Source: Paragonimus westermani
Lineage: Eukaryota; Platyhelminthes; Trematoda; Plagiorchiida; Troglotrematidae
Reading direction: 5' to 3'
NCBI GenBank assembly: GCA_008508345.1
Contig: QNGE01000846.1
Coordinates: 146,195-210,194 of the forward strand
DNA length: 64,000 nt
Numbering within the stretch: the first letter of the stretch is position 1; every line of letters starts with the position of its first letter. A model generated the notes under the pieces. The model worked only from the letters and a program-made list of their open reading frames with translations, did not search any database and was not told the origin of the DNA. Positions 23,565-34,724 of the stretch are shown one piece after another. The translations under genes and the position numbers were made by a program.

Positions 23565-23732
23565 GGCAACCTATCGAGTTGCCGTGGTCGTAGTTACATA
23601 ATGCGTGTGACTGTATGCCCTGTGTGCCCTTATTTGTATGATGAAGATAACTGGCATGTTTTATGTTTGCGATTGAGGAGAATAAACGAAATGTTAACAT
23701 ATCGCAATATATGTCTCCTTTCTGATCTGATG
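23565..23732 (-). repeat. Dispersed repeat with terminal hairpin, copy 3
   Basis: Minus-strand copy: ATGTTAACATTTCGTTTATT, CGCAAACATAAAACATGCCA, and a perfect terminal hairpin GGCAAC-TCGATAG-GTTGCC. It lies inverted with respect to copies 1 and 2, which argues for dispersal rather than tandem duplication. Confidence 0.7.
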
Positions 23733-25999
23733 AAGTGGTTAGAGGGAACGGAGTGTTTCACATATGATAAAGTAACCTGATCGATACGGTTTCGAGCATC
23801 TACTTATTCCAATACTAATTTATCTGCAGTCCCCTTTGAGTACTACTCAACGAACAAATGAGATGACAGTTTGAGCGGCCGACTACATGATCCGTTTATC
23901 TTCGTGACTAAGTGGGCTCACTTGATAATCAATATAAGAACTGAACAAAAACGCATTGCAAGGTGTCTAATCTTACCAGTCGGTTGCAACAACCACTCAC
24001 TGATATAGGGTTGACGCGTGGCGACGAAACAACAAACGAACAGACATCTCACTGGTACATAAAGAGTGAGACTAAGCAAGGTTGTGGGTTTTGCTCGTCA
24101 AAAGAAACACTCAATCTTCAATACTGAACACATGTATCTGGTCTTTTCTGTGTCTGACACGCGCACTGAGTGGAACACAACGCATGCTGTCCATATAAGT
24201 TAAACTGTCCACAGTTTCAGATGAATCTCTTGTGATGAACAAGACTGAAGCGGGAATGTCCAAGTGTTTAGACAGCAGGTAGCGAAGTGCATGCTGTAAA
24301 AATCTGGTCGGTCATTCGGAATAGTCAGCGCGATCTCTCCGTCTTCAATAAAAAGCGGCGTTATGACATACTCCATGGCGCAAACTAGGTGGCGTGGTAC
24401 CACATCAGGTTATTTACCTACACACACTTACCCGAATGAGTGAGTGCATTTCATCTCTTTGCATAGGACTCCTGTAAGAAAGAGACAACCACAGAGAAAT
24501 ATGTGAGCGTCAGAAGCGAAACCCGCTTTATAATAAACGTCTCATTTCTCCGCTAGTAATTTGTTTGTAGGAAGGAACAGTTCAGAAGAAATTTGGATAT
24601 TAAAGGAAAGTGAGAAAGTTTTCGTGTCTGAAGGTACATTGTGCGTTTTTTGCCTGACTTGATCTGGACAGCCAGTCAGTGAACACCTCCTGATAATCAG
24701 TCCATATATGTTAAATGGTCGGACGTCAGTGTACCATCCTGACTCCCCCAGCAATTACCAGGACGAAGCAGGCAAGAACGGCTGATCACTCCGAAGTACG
24801 GACATTTGTTAAAACTAAGTACCCCTTGCAATTGATTGCTACATAGTTGACTCGGAAATACGACTAAGCTGCTCAAGACACTTCCATGTGAAAACATTCG
24901 GACGAAATTCGGCAGTCTGTTTCTTTTGTGTTCATGCACGAAACGTACCATCTAACCACGTTTGTACTGCATCAAAGTGACGAAGTTGAACACTCGTAGA
25001 ATTTGTCGACTAACTTATTTCTGAGTGTTTGGGCTGTACCAGAAAATCGATAGGTGCATCACAGAAAACAAACTTGACCTGTTGGAGTTCAGTTTTACTT
25101 ATTAAACACGCAAATCTCTTCAATGTGTATCTAGGAATTGTAACCGTTGTATCAAGTTTGACACCGCCTGAGCATCTAGTTGCTGAGATCTCGTCGAACA
25201 TATCTTGTTCAGTTTCAAAACTTGGTGCCACCCTTGCTCCAAATTGATCGCAATTGTCACTTTCATCGAAGTCCCTGATGGGAAACCACTCAAAAAGATC
25301 ACCATTTAGAAATAAGCACAAGTGAATTACGGTGCTCAGATAATGAATTTGCGTCACAAAAATCACAAACGTGCAACACATATCAGGGTCGAGATTCATG
25401 AGACTACTCGTTGAATCAGCCACAGCAGATTGTAAAATTGAGAATATCTTCTTTGTCTTCGGGGAACGGTCCCGGAAAGAGAACCGCGTGAAAGTCTTGG
25501 GGAATGGAAACATTGATAGACTAATAGAATGAATAGTTCAACATACTGGAATAATTTTGCTGTTGCAAGATATGTCATTCTGGATACTTTCCGTTTGCTT
25601 ATTTCGCCAGAATGGGTTTAATTAACAACTAGGGATTCAACTAGCCTGCACTGTCAGCGAACTGATGCCCGTTTCAAAGTACCGATGTAGCACCAGACTT
25701 CTGATTAAGATTGACGATTTCCCAACCGTATCAAAATAGTAGGTTTTTAATAGTAATAGTAGGCTTTTGATGGTAATCAACCGCTGATTAATCGAACTGC
25801 TGTTTCCCTGTCAATACTTTTTGGGTTCTGTTTCCCCTGGTTTGGGAGACAGTAGCGCCGCAACTATGAAAGCGATTTTGTTCTATTCAAGTTGAATTAT
25901 GTTTCACTACTCAAACAGGTTTATTCAGATAATAATGTGAAATGCGATTTCACCTTGAACATCTTCAGACTAAACGTACGAGTCGGACAAATTTTCATC
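23733..25999. other. Anonymous DNA with one longer open frame
   Basis: No recognised gene. The frame at 25010-25513 is listed separately. A 20-bp tandem duplication, AATAGTAGGTTTTTAATAGT followed by AATAGTAGGCTTTTGATGGT, lies at 25735-25774. Confidence 0.5.
25010..25513 (-). other. Hypothetical open frame, 167 codons
   Basis: Among the longest frames in the window outside the mobile elements. The C-terminal half, with LFEWFPIRDFDESDNCDQFG and TTVTIPRYTLKRFACLISKT, reads like ordinary soluble protein. I recognise no family. No clear splice sites or start context single it out. A frame of this length is expected about once by chance in 64 kb, so this is a candidate only. Confidence 0.2.
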
Positions 26000-26360
26000 T
26001 CCCAGTGCTAAACCATCTCAAGGCTAGTTCGAGTAATGCACCATGAATTCGGCACCACTGTGACAGATTACCGAACCTGGGATGTGAACATTCCAACACT
26101 CGCTGAAATACCTCAGCGTGGCGGCAAGGTATACCCAAAACCTCACAGCGAGTGGATTGCGGACAACACCGGCGACCGGCCGAGCCATCGTGCAACGAAA
26201 TCATAAGAACAAACGAGGGATGGGAGGCAAAAAGAAGCCTACAACAAACAGCGTTAGTCACATACACAAACCAAGCAGAAATGCTCACGCTGTGTGACGA
26301 GATACCCCCACTACCTCGTAGCTTATCGACGCTAGCACGCGTATGGCCTGAGAATGAGTT
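26000..26360 (-). repeat. GC-rich dispersed repeat (probable SINE), copy 1
   Basis: Much more GC- and CpG-rich than its surroundings, and alignable over about 300 bp with 51480-51840 read on the opposite strand. Shared blocks, read on the plus strand here, are TGTGACAGATTACCGAACC, a CGTGGCGGC block, GCGAGTGGATTGCGGACAAC, AGTCACATACACAAACCA and AGCACGCGTATGGCCTGAGA. On the minus strand it contains TTGGAATGTTCACATCCCAG, like the B-box region of the SINE at 18960, followed by GCCGAATTCA, like that SINE's body. I infer a pol III-derived element. Open frames of 76 and 123 codons here are not genes. Confidence 0.6.
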
Positions 26361-29300
26361 GGACATTAAGGATCGTGCTTAGCTGAACGACATTTTTGCT
26401 GCAATATGACCCGACAACACGGCTCAGTCTGTTTGTACTTTTGTGTTTTACAATGTCTAGGTTCGTGAAGATCACGTCCGCAAACGACAATTAGTGAGCA
26501 ATACATGTCATTGGACTAAAATTCCCCTTGCTAAGTAAACGAGACCAGGCTGGCTTATTTCGCACCACGTACTACAGGATTTTCCAGAAGTATGGACTCG
26601 GACACAGAATCCGGAATCCAAACGAAAGGGTCGAGGATCGACTGGGCTAGAATGATGCGGCAACAATAGTCAAATTAATGTGACTGGGCACGCTGTGATC
26701 ATATCTGGCACTAGTACATAACAAAGAGGTTTGGACTTTATGAACAGTGCCATGGGTGTAAAATATTCAGCGTCTCCAAGGTCCCAGATGAAGCTATCAG
26801 TTTCCCCCAGTTCAGCCAAAACATTAAGATCACTTGAACGAACAACGTCCTGCTAAAAGAATGTAATGACCGTGACTGACTTGGCGCGTAGTACCTACAA
26901 ACCATTCCACTGGTTTAATTGTCCGTAAATTACATGCTACATAGCCCGCCGTAGATTCACATAACCGGACATCTAGAGCATTCCCTACTTATGTCTTTAT
27001 GGATGGTCGTTTTTCCGTATAACCAGTGGGTAACATGCAGCAAATTTTCATGAGTGATTGTAACATTGTGGACTTCTATACGTTTTATTGTTTGCAGCGT
27101 AGCTAGTTCGTTCGGTTACGTTCACATCGTAGATGGACTAATAACAACTGTTAGTTGACCACAGAAAACGCTAAAACTCTAGAAAGTTCTCTCAGAGAAG
27201 GAAGTAATCTGACGTATGCTTGAAGAGTTTACCACAGGAACCTTGGCGTTTCTCTAAGGTACCATTAGGAAGACAAAGTAATACCCGATCACCTACGTCT
27301 CAGCGCTCAGTATGACATGTTTTAGGATAGTCACTTTCACCTTTATGGCTCTGAGGTGGGACTTTCTGTATGGGTGAGTTCAATTCTCAACGATCGAAAT
27401 CACATTCATATTCCGAAAGTGACCAATGATTGCCGCCCTTTGGATGGTAATGTTCAGCTAACCTTTTCTCAGAACAATATCAATATTCAGTTTGCCATTT
27501 TGGGTACAGTATTATTAGAGCGAAATTTAATGATGTCAGCAATGCGCTGCTTCAACATCAAATAGGTCTGCCGCGTTTGGTCGACTGGGACGGGCTGACT
27601 TACTTTCATCGTGTCCAGGCAAGAATTTGGAGCTGTGTGACGCTTTGTCGTTGGCCCACGCTGCTGTCTGGACCACTGCGTGAAATTGCCGGTTCAACTC
27701 ATTCTCCTTCACCTTTCCCACATATTATCCCCTCGCCCGACCGATTTGGTTGTAAACAGAATGGTTTTGAGGTCTGTTGATCTAGTAGTTAGTCAGATTG
27801 AGAGCTGCGTATGACCGTCTTTCTGCGGACATATTTTGGTCGTGTTCGGATTTTTTGGCCCGGTGCATCAAATTTTGAAGTTCAGTCGTGAAAATCGGAC
27901 CTAACCCTATCTCCCCAACTGTTTAAATCGTATTTTCTACCCTTTCCGTTTCTGGCCGTTAAATGAATTTCGACGCAGATCGCTTTGTTTTATCGCGGCA
28001 ATCTGTTACTTGTGCGAATAGCTATTATAATCAGCTTGGGTGGTGCGCGCATCACACTTTCTGGAGTTCTGTTCGTTCCCATTACTTTTGTACTTGTTGA
28101 CTGCTCGGAAGGACTCTGCTGAGAATTTCATACTATGTGGTTACAGCTCATTTGTAGCCTCTTCCAGACCATATCATAATTCATTTCCCGGAACCGATCT
28201 GTCCATCGAAATTGTTGAGGTTGTCTAATACTCCACTTCGATAATTTGTTCAATAGTAACGTGGCATTGTGATCCAGTCTTGTTTTGTTTATTGGGGATC
28301 GTTGATTTATCGCTACACGTTGCTCACCGTCCACACGGAAGATCGTGTAAGGATATAACTCCACTGTCACACCTAAGCTGGAATCTGACAGGTAAGATCA
28401 CGTGTAGATGACATGCGATATCTATGGTACAGAAATAAATTTTCGGAATAGGAACAAACGTCACTGAATGTCGAAAGAAGGATATTATAAGTTAGGAAGT
28501 TCGGCTACTCTGTTGTTTACCAGACTTGTGAAGCACTGCTTGACAAATTCTCGGATGATTTTGTGGTTGTAAAACTGTGGAAAGGGAATCGTTTTCGTAG
28601 CAATAGAGAGGTGTCATGTAGCACCGCTTCAGTTGTGTACTGGCTTGTATGGAAAACGTCTACTCTGGGTTAAGTAACAAACCGTATCGTGCTGCTTAAA
28701 AAAAGCAATTTACAGCATTTGTGATCAGAAGAACTTTGACTGGAATAAAACGCGGGCAAATACATGAAGGGTTGAGCCAGAAAAATATCCGTTTAACAAA
28801 AATGATGAGCTGCAAATAATCAGAACTGGGCAGAAAAGGAGAATTTTGAATTTCCGATATCAGGCCACCGGAATACATTATCATAACTCCGAGATTTATT
28901 CGTGATGGAGCAGGGAACAGCTTCATTCAAAGGTTTCCGTATGTATTCTGGATGCTCACATAGTTTAGACGGCAAAGTCGGGTTGATTTTAGTCAGTTCA
29001 AGCTGTTCTTACAGTGCTGCTTTGCGAACAGTTGTCGGTTCGAGACCCAGCTATCGTTAGCGTACTTGAGTGTAGATTGGATTACCCCGGGCAGCAGTCA
29101 GCCTCTGAAATGTGACCAGGAAGTCACATGGCGGCAACAACTTTGTTGTGGAAATTCTAAACCTAACCTACTCATTCCGAACCACAATCCTGAAGACAAC
29201 TCACGTGCCCACTTATCGATCTTGAATCGATCTGATCAGTCACCTTAGTTGAGTGTGCACACAAACCACCATAAGCACGTACCCATCCATAAACAAATAA

Positions 29301-29646
29301 TCACGCCAACATTGCATTTTGTGACTACTGGAAAGTCGACTAATCGTGTATCGGCTGCGATGTCAGCAGTTGACTAATGAACTCCTGCCATAAGTTTTTA
29401 CTAGTCTCGTTCTTATTGGAGCCCATTAGTAGTACGTATCTTTCTCCAGGTAGGAGGTTGCACCCTGGACCTCATTTTTGTGAGATCAGCGTGTTAATCA
29501 AAACAGCGTAACTCCACAGTAGACATGACCAAATAGTCGAACCTGAACGCCTAACCACAAACTTTGTGTGAGTAGCGCTCAGCCTGCCTGATCGTTTCGA
29601 AAGCAGAATGAACAGAATCACTCTGTTCCATCCTATCAACAACCCC
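26361..29646. other. Anonymous DNA with a GC-rich patch
   Basis: No recognised gene. A GC-enriched patch at 27536-27721 is listed separately. A pol III-like pair of boxes occurs near 28990 and 29037-29046 (GGTTCGAGAC), but the flanks do not fold as a tRNA. Confidence 0.5.
27536..27721 (-). other. GC-rich open frame, possible coding or repeat remnant
   Basis: A 61-codon minus-strand frame in a local GC-rich patch, containing ELNRQFHAVVQTAAWANDKA and SKFLPGHDESKSARPSRPNA. Composition differs sharply from the AT-rich flanks, and the opposite strand is also open for 67 codons. I do not recognise the sequence. It may be a decayed mobile-element coding piece or a SINE-like repeat (GCAGTGGTC occurs on the minus strand). 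A host exon is less likely. Confidence 0.3.
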
Positions 29647-29834
29647 GTGATCAGAACACCTCAGTTAGGTTGAAGCCACTGTCTTAATTGAAGTAACTAA
29701 GCGTGGTGCGAATCAGTAATGAAAGTTGGGGATTCGAAACAACCTAACTCGCTGAACTTCCATTACTGATTCACGCCATGCTCAGTTGGTTCAGTTAAGA
29801 AGGTGACTTCAACCTAACTGAGGTGTCCTGACCA
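29647..29834. repeat. Foldback element (about 75-bp inverted arms)
   Basis: Left arm 29647-29721 and right arm 29761-29834 are imperfect reverse complements, sharing ACACCTCAGTTAGGTTGAAG and GAATCAGTAATG, with about 39 bases between them. The shape suits a non-autonomous foldback or MITE-like element. No transposase was seen nearby. Confidence 0.8.
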
Positions 29835-30534
29835 CAGGTATCGGGTGGGCGAGCGCATTTTACGTGGGTAACCTAATCGCCCTATTTTGGCATGGACTAC
29901 TTAATGGTGATCAGTACAGCCAGACGTGATTTCTGGAATTATTACGATGGATTTTGTGTGCCATGGTTGTTTAGACCACCTGGTCAACCATCAGTGTTAG
30001 TAACTTTGTGATAAATTAGACGTGATCAGTACACTGCGAATTGTCATCGAATAGCTTATACGAAACAGTTGATATTCTGCTTTGACCGACTGTCTCGTTC
30101 GTGGCAATTTCCCTCCGTTTGTTTTAAGGTTGATCTTCTTCGAATCATCTTATGCGGGTTTTCTAATTAGCAATAATATTCATTCATACTTGGTGGATGG
30201 AAAAATTTGACAAATAAGATGAATCTGAATACCAGTTTGTAGTGTGGTTGCGTGGTTCTGATAAGAATGCTTTGATGGCGCTTATTGGCTACCTGAGCAA
30301 TAGGTCACGTGAGGCGTGAGATAGCTGGAAGTTTTTGTTGGCGCACACACTTGCTACTTTGCTCGGGTTTGAGCAGCTTATGACTACCAGATAAGTTCCT
30401 GTAAGTTGCAATGCCATAATCACCTTGTGCTTCAAAAATCGATAATTTTGGACAATTTGCTTAACTTACTGTCCAGATGTCCCAATTAAAAATCTGTGAT
30501 AAACAGTACAGTGAAAACATCACATTGTACGACG
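29835..30534. other. Anonymous DNA
   Basis: I see no gene, recognisable repeat or structured element in this interval. Confidence 0.5.
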
Positions 30535-30765
30535 GCGCTGTGCGCATCGTCCTAACAGCTTGCGATGGTTGGGTCACGTGCTCCGTATGCCATCTGAGCG
30601 TTTACCGTACCGGGCATTATATACTGAGGCCACCAACAGCTGGGTAAAACCGCGTGGTGGTCAAGCAACAACGTGGTCACGAAATATGAAGACCTTGACT
30701 GCTCCATTGAGCAAAGTGGGCAGGCATCGCCTGCCTGGNACGGTAATGCATAAACAATAGAAAAG
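30535..30765 (+). pseudogene. LINE reverse transcriptase, C-terminal fragment
   Basis: The frame reads from about 30535 through LRWLGHVLRMPSERLPYRAL, then KPRGGQATTWSRNMK and VGRHRLPG. This is the conserved tail that follows the reverse transcriptase domain in one large group of flatworm and other metazoan LINEs. Everything upstream (fingers, palm, YADD) is absent. Similarity stops exactly at a single N (30739); after it come a few unrelated codons and a stop, where the family would continue with GW and a Trp/Cys-rich end. Non-functional. Confidence 0.85.
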
Positions 30766-33652
30766 TTGTTTGTCTCTTATTTACGAAACAAAAACAAGCG
30801 AACATCAGCAATAAATAGTTGCTGCCCGGAATTTTTGTCTTCAACTGATCCAATCATGGATACCGGTTGATTATTCTCAGCACGACTTCCCGTCAGGATT
30901 GTTCCTTTCTTTGGTTGAAAACTTCGTAGTAGTCTGTGGCCAATAATTCACTCTGTGAATATTGATGCAACATCAATTATTCACTGATATCATGTGCATG
31001 GAGAATTCAGTTATGGACCAAGCAAGGAGGGACTAACAGTTCATTACAAATTCCGACCGATTAATCGTTTCCAGCACAAGTTGGTCATAAGACGAACCGT
31101 ATCTGTCAGATCAGTGCCGTACTTGCTAGCGACACAAAAGATCGCATCCACCTCGTACTAAGTGGTTACGAGCTTCAGCGGTTCGAGTCTCGTTCGGACC
31201 ATTCGTATCTGGTAAGTCCATACAAGAAGCGACTAGGTCATGGAGTGTTAATCCGATAGTGTATAGTTAAAACCAATACCATCATGGAATTCACGGAATG
31301 TTTCGCGAGTTTGAGAGTGCAATGGAACAGTGTGAGATAAGCAGAACTATCTCAAGGCAGGTGATCACAAATTACTGTCTACTTCGGTGATAAATATATA
31401 TGACTTGTGCAGACTCCAAACTTTAAAATGACAAACTCGCCTAATCGGTAGTCCATGAATAACTGTTTACCACTCAACACCCCTATATACAAGTTCATAT
31501 GCATTCGCTCTGAAAACTGCTACAATTACCAGTTATTTGGTTACGAATCGAAGGCGGCTGACAGTGAATAAGGTCTGAGAACACTAGTAACAGTTGAAAT
31601 GGCTGGTTACAAAAAAAATGCTGCCAGGGTACAAACAGCGCAAATGGCCCTGTATACATGGGGAAAAATCAGTAGATGTTCTCTTCCAGAGACCTCTTTG
31701 ACAATAAGTCTCCAATGTGCGTACCTGAAGGAACATGTTGCCTCTTTTGAAAGCAACCAAAGGCAGACAACTGGAAGAATCATTGAGTGTAGGGTCAGCT
31801 TTTGCTCAGGCATCACGAACGGATTAAATCAAAACCCTACCACAGATATCTGAGCGAAGACTTACTTCTAACGTACAATATTTGCCACAATATCTGTGCA
31901 ATTTCTTGACTTAGAGGTTCAGCTATAGATGTACTTGAAAAACGTAATTTCTCCCCCACAGTCTGAACAATTTGAAGCGCGCCGTCTAATTTTGTATTCA
32001 CGGTTGATTCGACTGACCTGTGAGAAACTTTACTCAATTAGCATACACACGCGATTAAACCGGTGCCACAGTGATACTGGTCATCTCCGTCGCACACACC
32101 ATAAATCTATCTGTCTACGTTTTTATTTCTGTATTCCTCGGTATTAACAGAATGTTGCCTCCGTGCGCCGAATTGTCCAGCGTTAACGTGTTGCACGTTT
32201 TCGAACTGCATTCCGTTCATCTGAACGGTTTCCATACTTTTATAAAATGTACAACCAATTTTATACTTCAAACAATATGGATACCAATCGTTAGTTTACA
32301 TTTCAATAAGAATCTACGAAACTATGAATCCACAGAGTAAAAATATGTGAAGTATCTATGCAAAGACTGCAGGTGGTCAAAACAGCGTGGAGAATTTTAG
32401 AAAGTTCATGAAAGCCTCATATGTTAGTGTTTAGGTAATGAAAAACACATCTTGATACTTAATTGGATTACAAGATGAAGGCCATCAATAATGATTGTAA
32501 ATATCTATCGGTAGCAGTAGTAATCTGATTAACACAAAAAGGAGTATGTTAAAAATAGAGGTACTCACTAGCTTTATTGGGAAAGATGGGTATACGTCTA
32601 AAAGTAAAGTCACGTGCTTCGATTCCCACCTGCCTTCTTTTTGTCACACTTGTGATCGTACTGTTCCTGTAAGTGAGAGATGATTCAGGTTGGCTCTAAT
32701 TTCGAGGTTCTTTTGGTTAAGCTATGGTAAAACACACCTTTTCGACATCAACTTAGTCAATAAGGTTTCCCGTAAACTTTGTTGTAACTAACGCAACTGA
32801 CGGGAGACCTAAGCAGTAACCTGAGTACTGTATCTCTCCCGTTAAAGGCTGAAATGTTTGTTCTCTGTGCTCGGGAGTGTCCACCGAAATGAGAGGCTCC
32901 AAATACATAATTTGTAAGCTACCGTTTCCATTACTTGAAGGTATTTTCTCTTCCCTGTAGCTGAACACTGCAAGATGGAAAAGCCTTCTTATCTGACAAT
33001 GCGACTGGGTCACCGGAAAAGGCCACGTATGATCTGTAAGGCAATACGTTTAAGGTGATCCATGGCGGCATAAGTGGTGTGGGATTTGTAGCCACTTTAA
33101 GCGAAATGCGCCGTATTTTAAGTTGCACTCATTACGATTGTGACTTTTGTTTCATTTTTGGAACATTCATTGTCGCTTGCTGATGGCAGTTACTTCTGGA
33201 CACTGAAAGTATTCACCAGAATCGCTGACCTCACCTGAACCAGTCAAATGGTTTATCTGTTGCAGAATGGAATTAATAGCATACTTCCCAGCTAGCCATA
33301 GTTGAGAATTGTTGTCTCTCTTATTAACAATAAATTCTCTCCTTATGCTAAACTCTTGCAAAATCCGTTCTCTGAATAGGCTACAAAAGATGTTATTTTC
33401 TAATCGTTGATGATATCATAGTTAATCTTACCGAGACTCCTTCTCAGTTTTTCCCTATGACTAGGAAATACCTACATGATGTCAGATACCCCGTTTTAAA
33501 ATTGGACCTGTTTGCTTGACTGACCTTAGAATTGGACAGAATTGTGGTACCCTTGAACTGTTGATGGTGCTTGTCCAATGAAATGCAATCGAAATACAAT
33601 CAATAACTCTGTTTAGCAAACAGTAACGGAAATAAAACGCGAAAGTTCACTT
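30766..33652. other. Anonymous DNA with a pol III-like motif pair
   Basis: No recognised gene. A-box-like TACTAAGTGG (31157-31166) and B-box GGTTCGAGTC (31180-31189) are only about 23 bases apart, too close for a tRNA gene. Frames of up to 89 codons (31599-32340) have no known motifs. Confidence 0.45.
31157..31189 (+). other. Pol III box pair, probable deleted SINE remnant
   Basis: Near-consensus A and B boxes with abnormally short spacing, in the order and orientation of a tRNA-derived promoter. Possibly an internally deleted tRNA-derived SINE. Confidence 0.35.
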
Positions 33653-34001
33653 ATGAGAAAGACAGAGTAGCGAACAAGACTTGTTTTCTGTGTTTGATCA
33701 TCAGGCTAATTACAACACAATAAATACAAAAACAGTGACTAAAGTGAGTCAGAAAAACAGTCAATAGAGAGTAAGGACGACGAAGAACTTCGTGCGTACA
33801 CTTAACCTCCGCTGGCCTACAATCAATCAAGCCCATGATTTGAAACAGTGATCACGTAACTGATAACAAACACGTCGTCTTTAACCCATATTGACCGTTT
33901 TTTCTGATTCACCCTAGTCACTGTTTTCATATTTATTGTGTTGTAATTAACCTGATGATCAAGTCTTGTTCACTACTTGTTCGCTACTTTGTCGTTCTCA
34001 T
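33653..34001. repeat. Foldback element (about 130-bp inverted arms)
   Basis: Left arm about 33653-33782 and right arm about 33873-34001 are reverse complements at high identity, sharing TAGCGAACAAG, TTGATCATCAGG, TAATTACAACACAATAAATA and AAAACAGTGACTA. The right arm has an extra GTAGTGAACAAG-like segment, and the left arm has TTTTCTGTG instead. The spacer is about 90 bases. It is the largest inverted repeat in the window and is consistent with a non-autonomous DNA transposon. Confidence 0.85.
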
Positions 34002-34453
34002 GACTTCAATGGATATTTTCGAACGAAAATCACTTACCAGATAGATTCACCAGAGACAGGTAAATGCAGATGGTTGTCACACCACTGAAGCGTATGATAA
34101 CTTAGTGAACAATCAGAGTACAACTCGCAGTGAGTGCCCGTTTTCCAGTCGGCCCTAAATTTAGAACAAGTTTTACTGAGTCAAGGTACCTATTGAACGG
34201 ACGTAATGGAGGAAGGTGACAGCGAATCTAATGACAAACATTTCAGAGAACAAAATGCTTGTTGTATGGCAGTGCGCAATCAGATTAAAAAACTGTGGTA
34301 AGGACGATAGTTGGAAGAGTGGTGGTACTGTTCGTAGTTCAGGTTGATGGTTTTGGTATTGGTATGTTTTCCGAGCTTGACATTTAGGTTGCAAACGTTT
34401 CATCTCCAACCTAGGTGACGTACTCAGCGCGTAAGTGTTTCAACGTATAGTTT
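34002..34453. other. Anonymous DNA
   Basis: I see no gene here; a 78-codon minus-strand frame at 34173-34409 has no recognised motif. Confidence 0.5.
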
Positions 34454-34724
34454 TGAGCACGAGGGCGGGCGATCGTTCTATACTACTCACACAACTACTA
34501 TTCACTAGTGAAGCAAGAGCATGCATTTTGACATCGAAATAGCTGCGGGAAAAATACAACAACAAGCACTAGAGTGCACCATCGCATGAATTGGGACCTA
34601 GTACATAAAGGAAATGAGCATTAGCGACCATAACGACCGTGACGTTCTGAGATAAATGTCGTGCGCAGATGAGTGTTTTTTTTTCAGTGAAGAAGGTTTG
34701 GACCACCCGCGTCCTTGGCTCACA
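34454..34724 (+). mobile_element. Old solo LTR related to the gypsy element at 8097
   Basis: Starts TGAGCACGAGG where the young LTR has TGTAGTGAGG. It then shares ATACTACTCACA, GCATGCAT, CATCGAAAT and GCGGGA-AAATAC, and near the 3' end GTGCGCAGATGAGTGTTTTT against GTGTGCAAATGAGTGTTTTT. No internal element sequence flanks it, so it is a solitary LTR. Divergence is substantial. The right boundary (about 34724) is approximate. Confidence 0.75.

Noticed and set aside
23716..23745. Hammerhead ribozyme core starting CTGATGA in the repeat at 23565-23732
   Set aside because: No stem II followed by GAAA in the required position, and the word is not conserved in the other two copies.
28983..29060. A tRNA gene with B box GGTTCGAGAC
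   Set aside because: A-B spacing is right, but the T stem has mismatches and the A box is poor.
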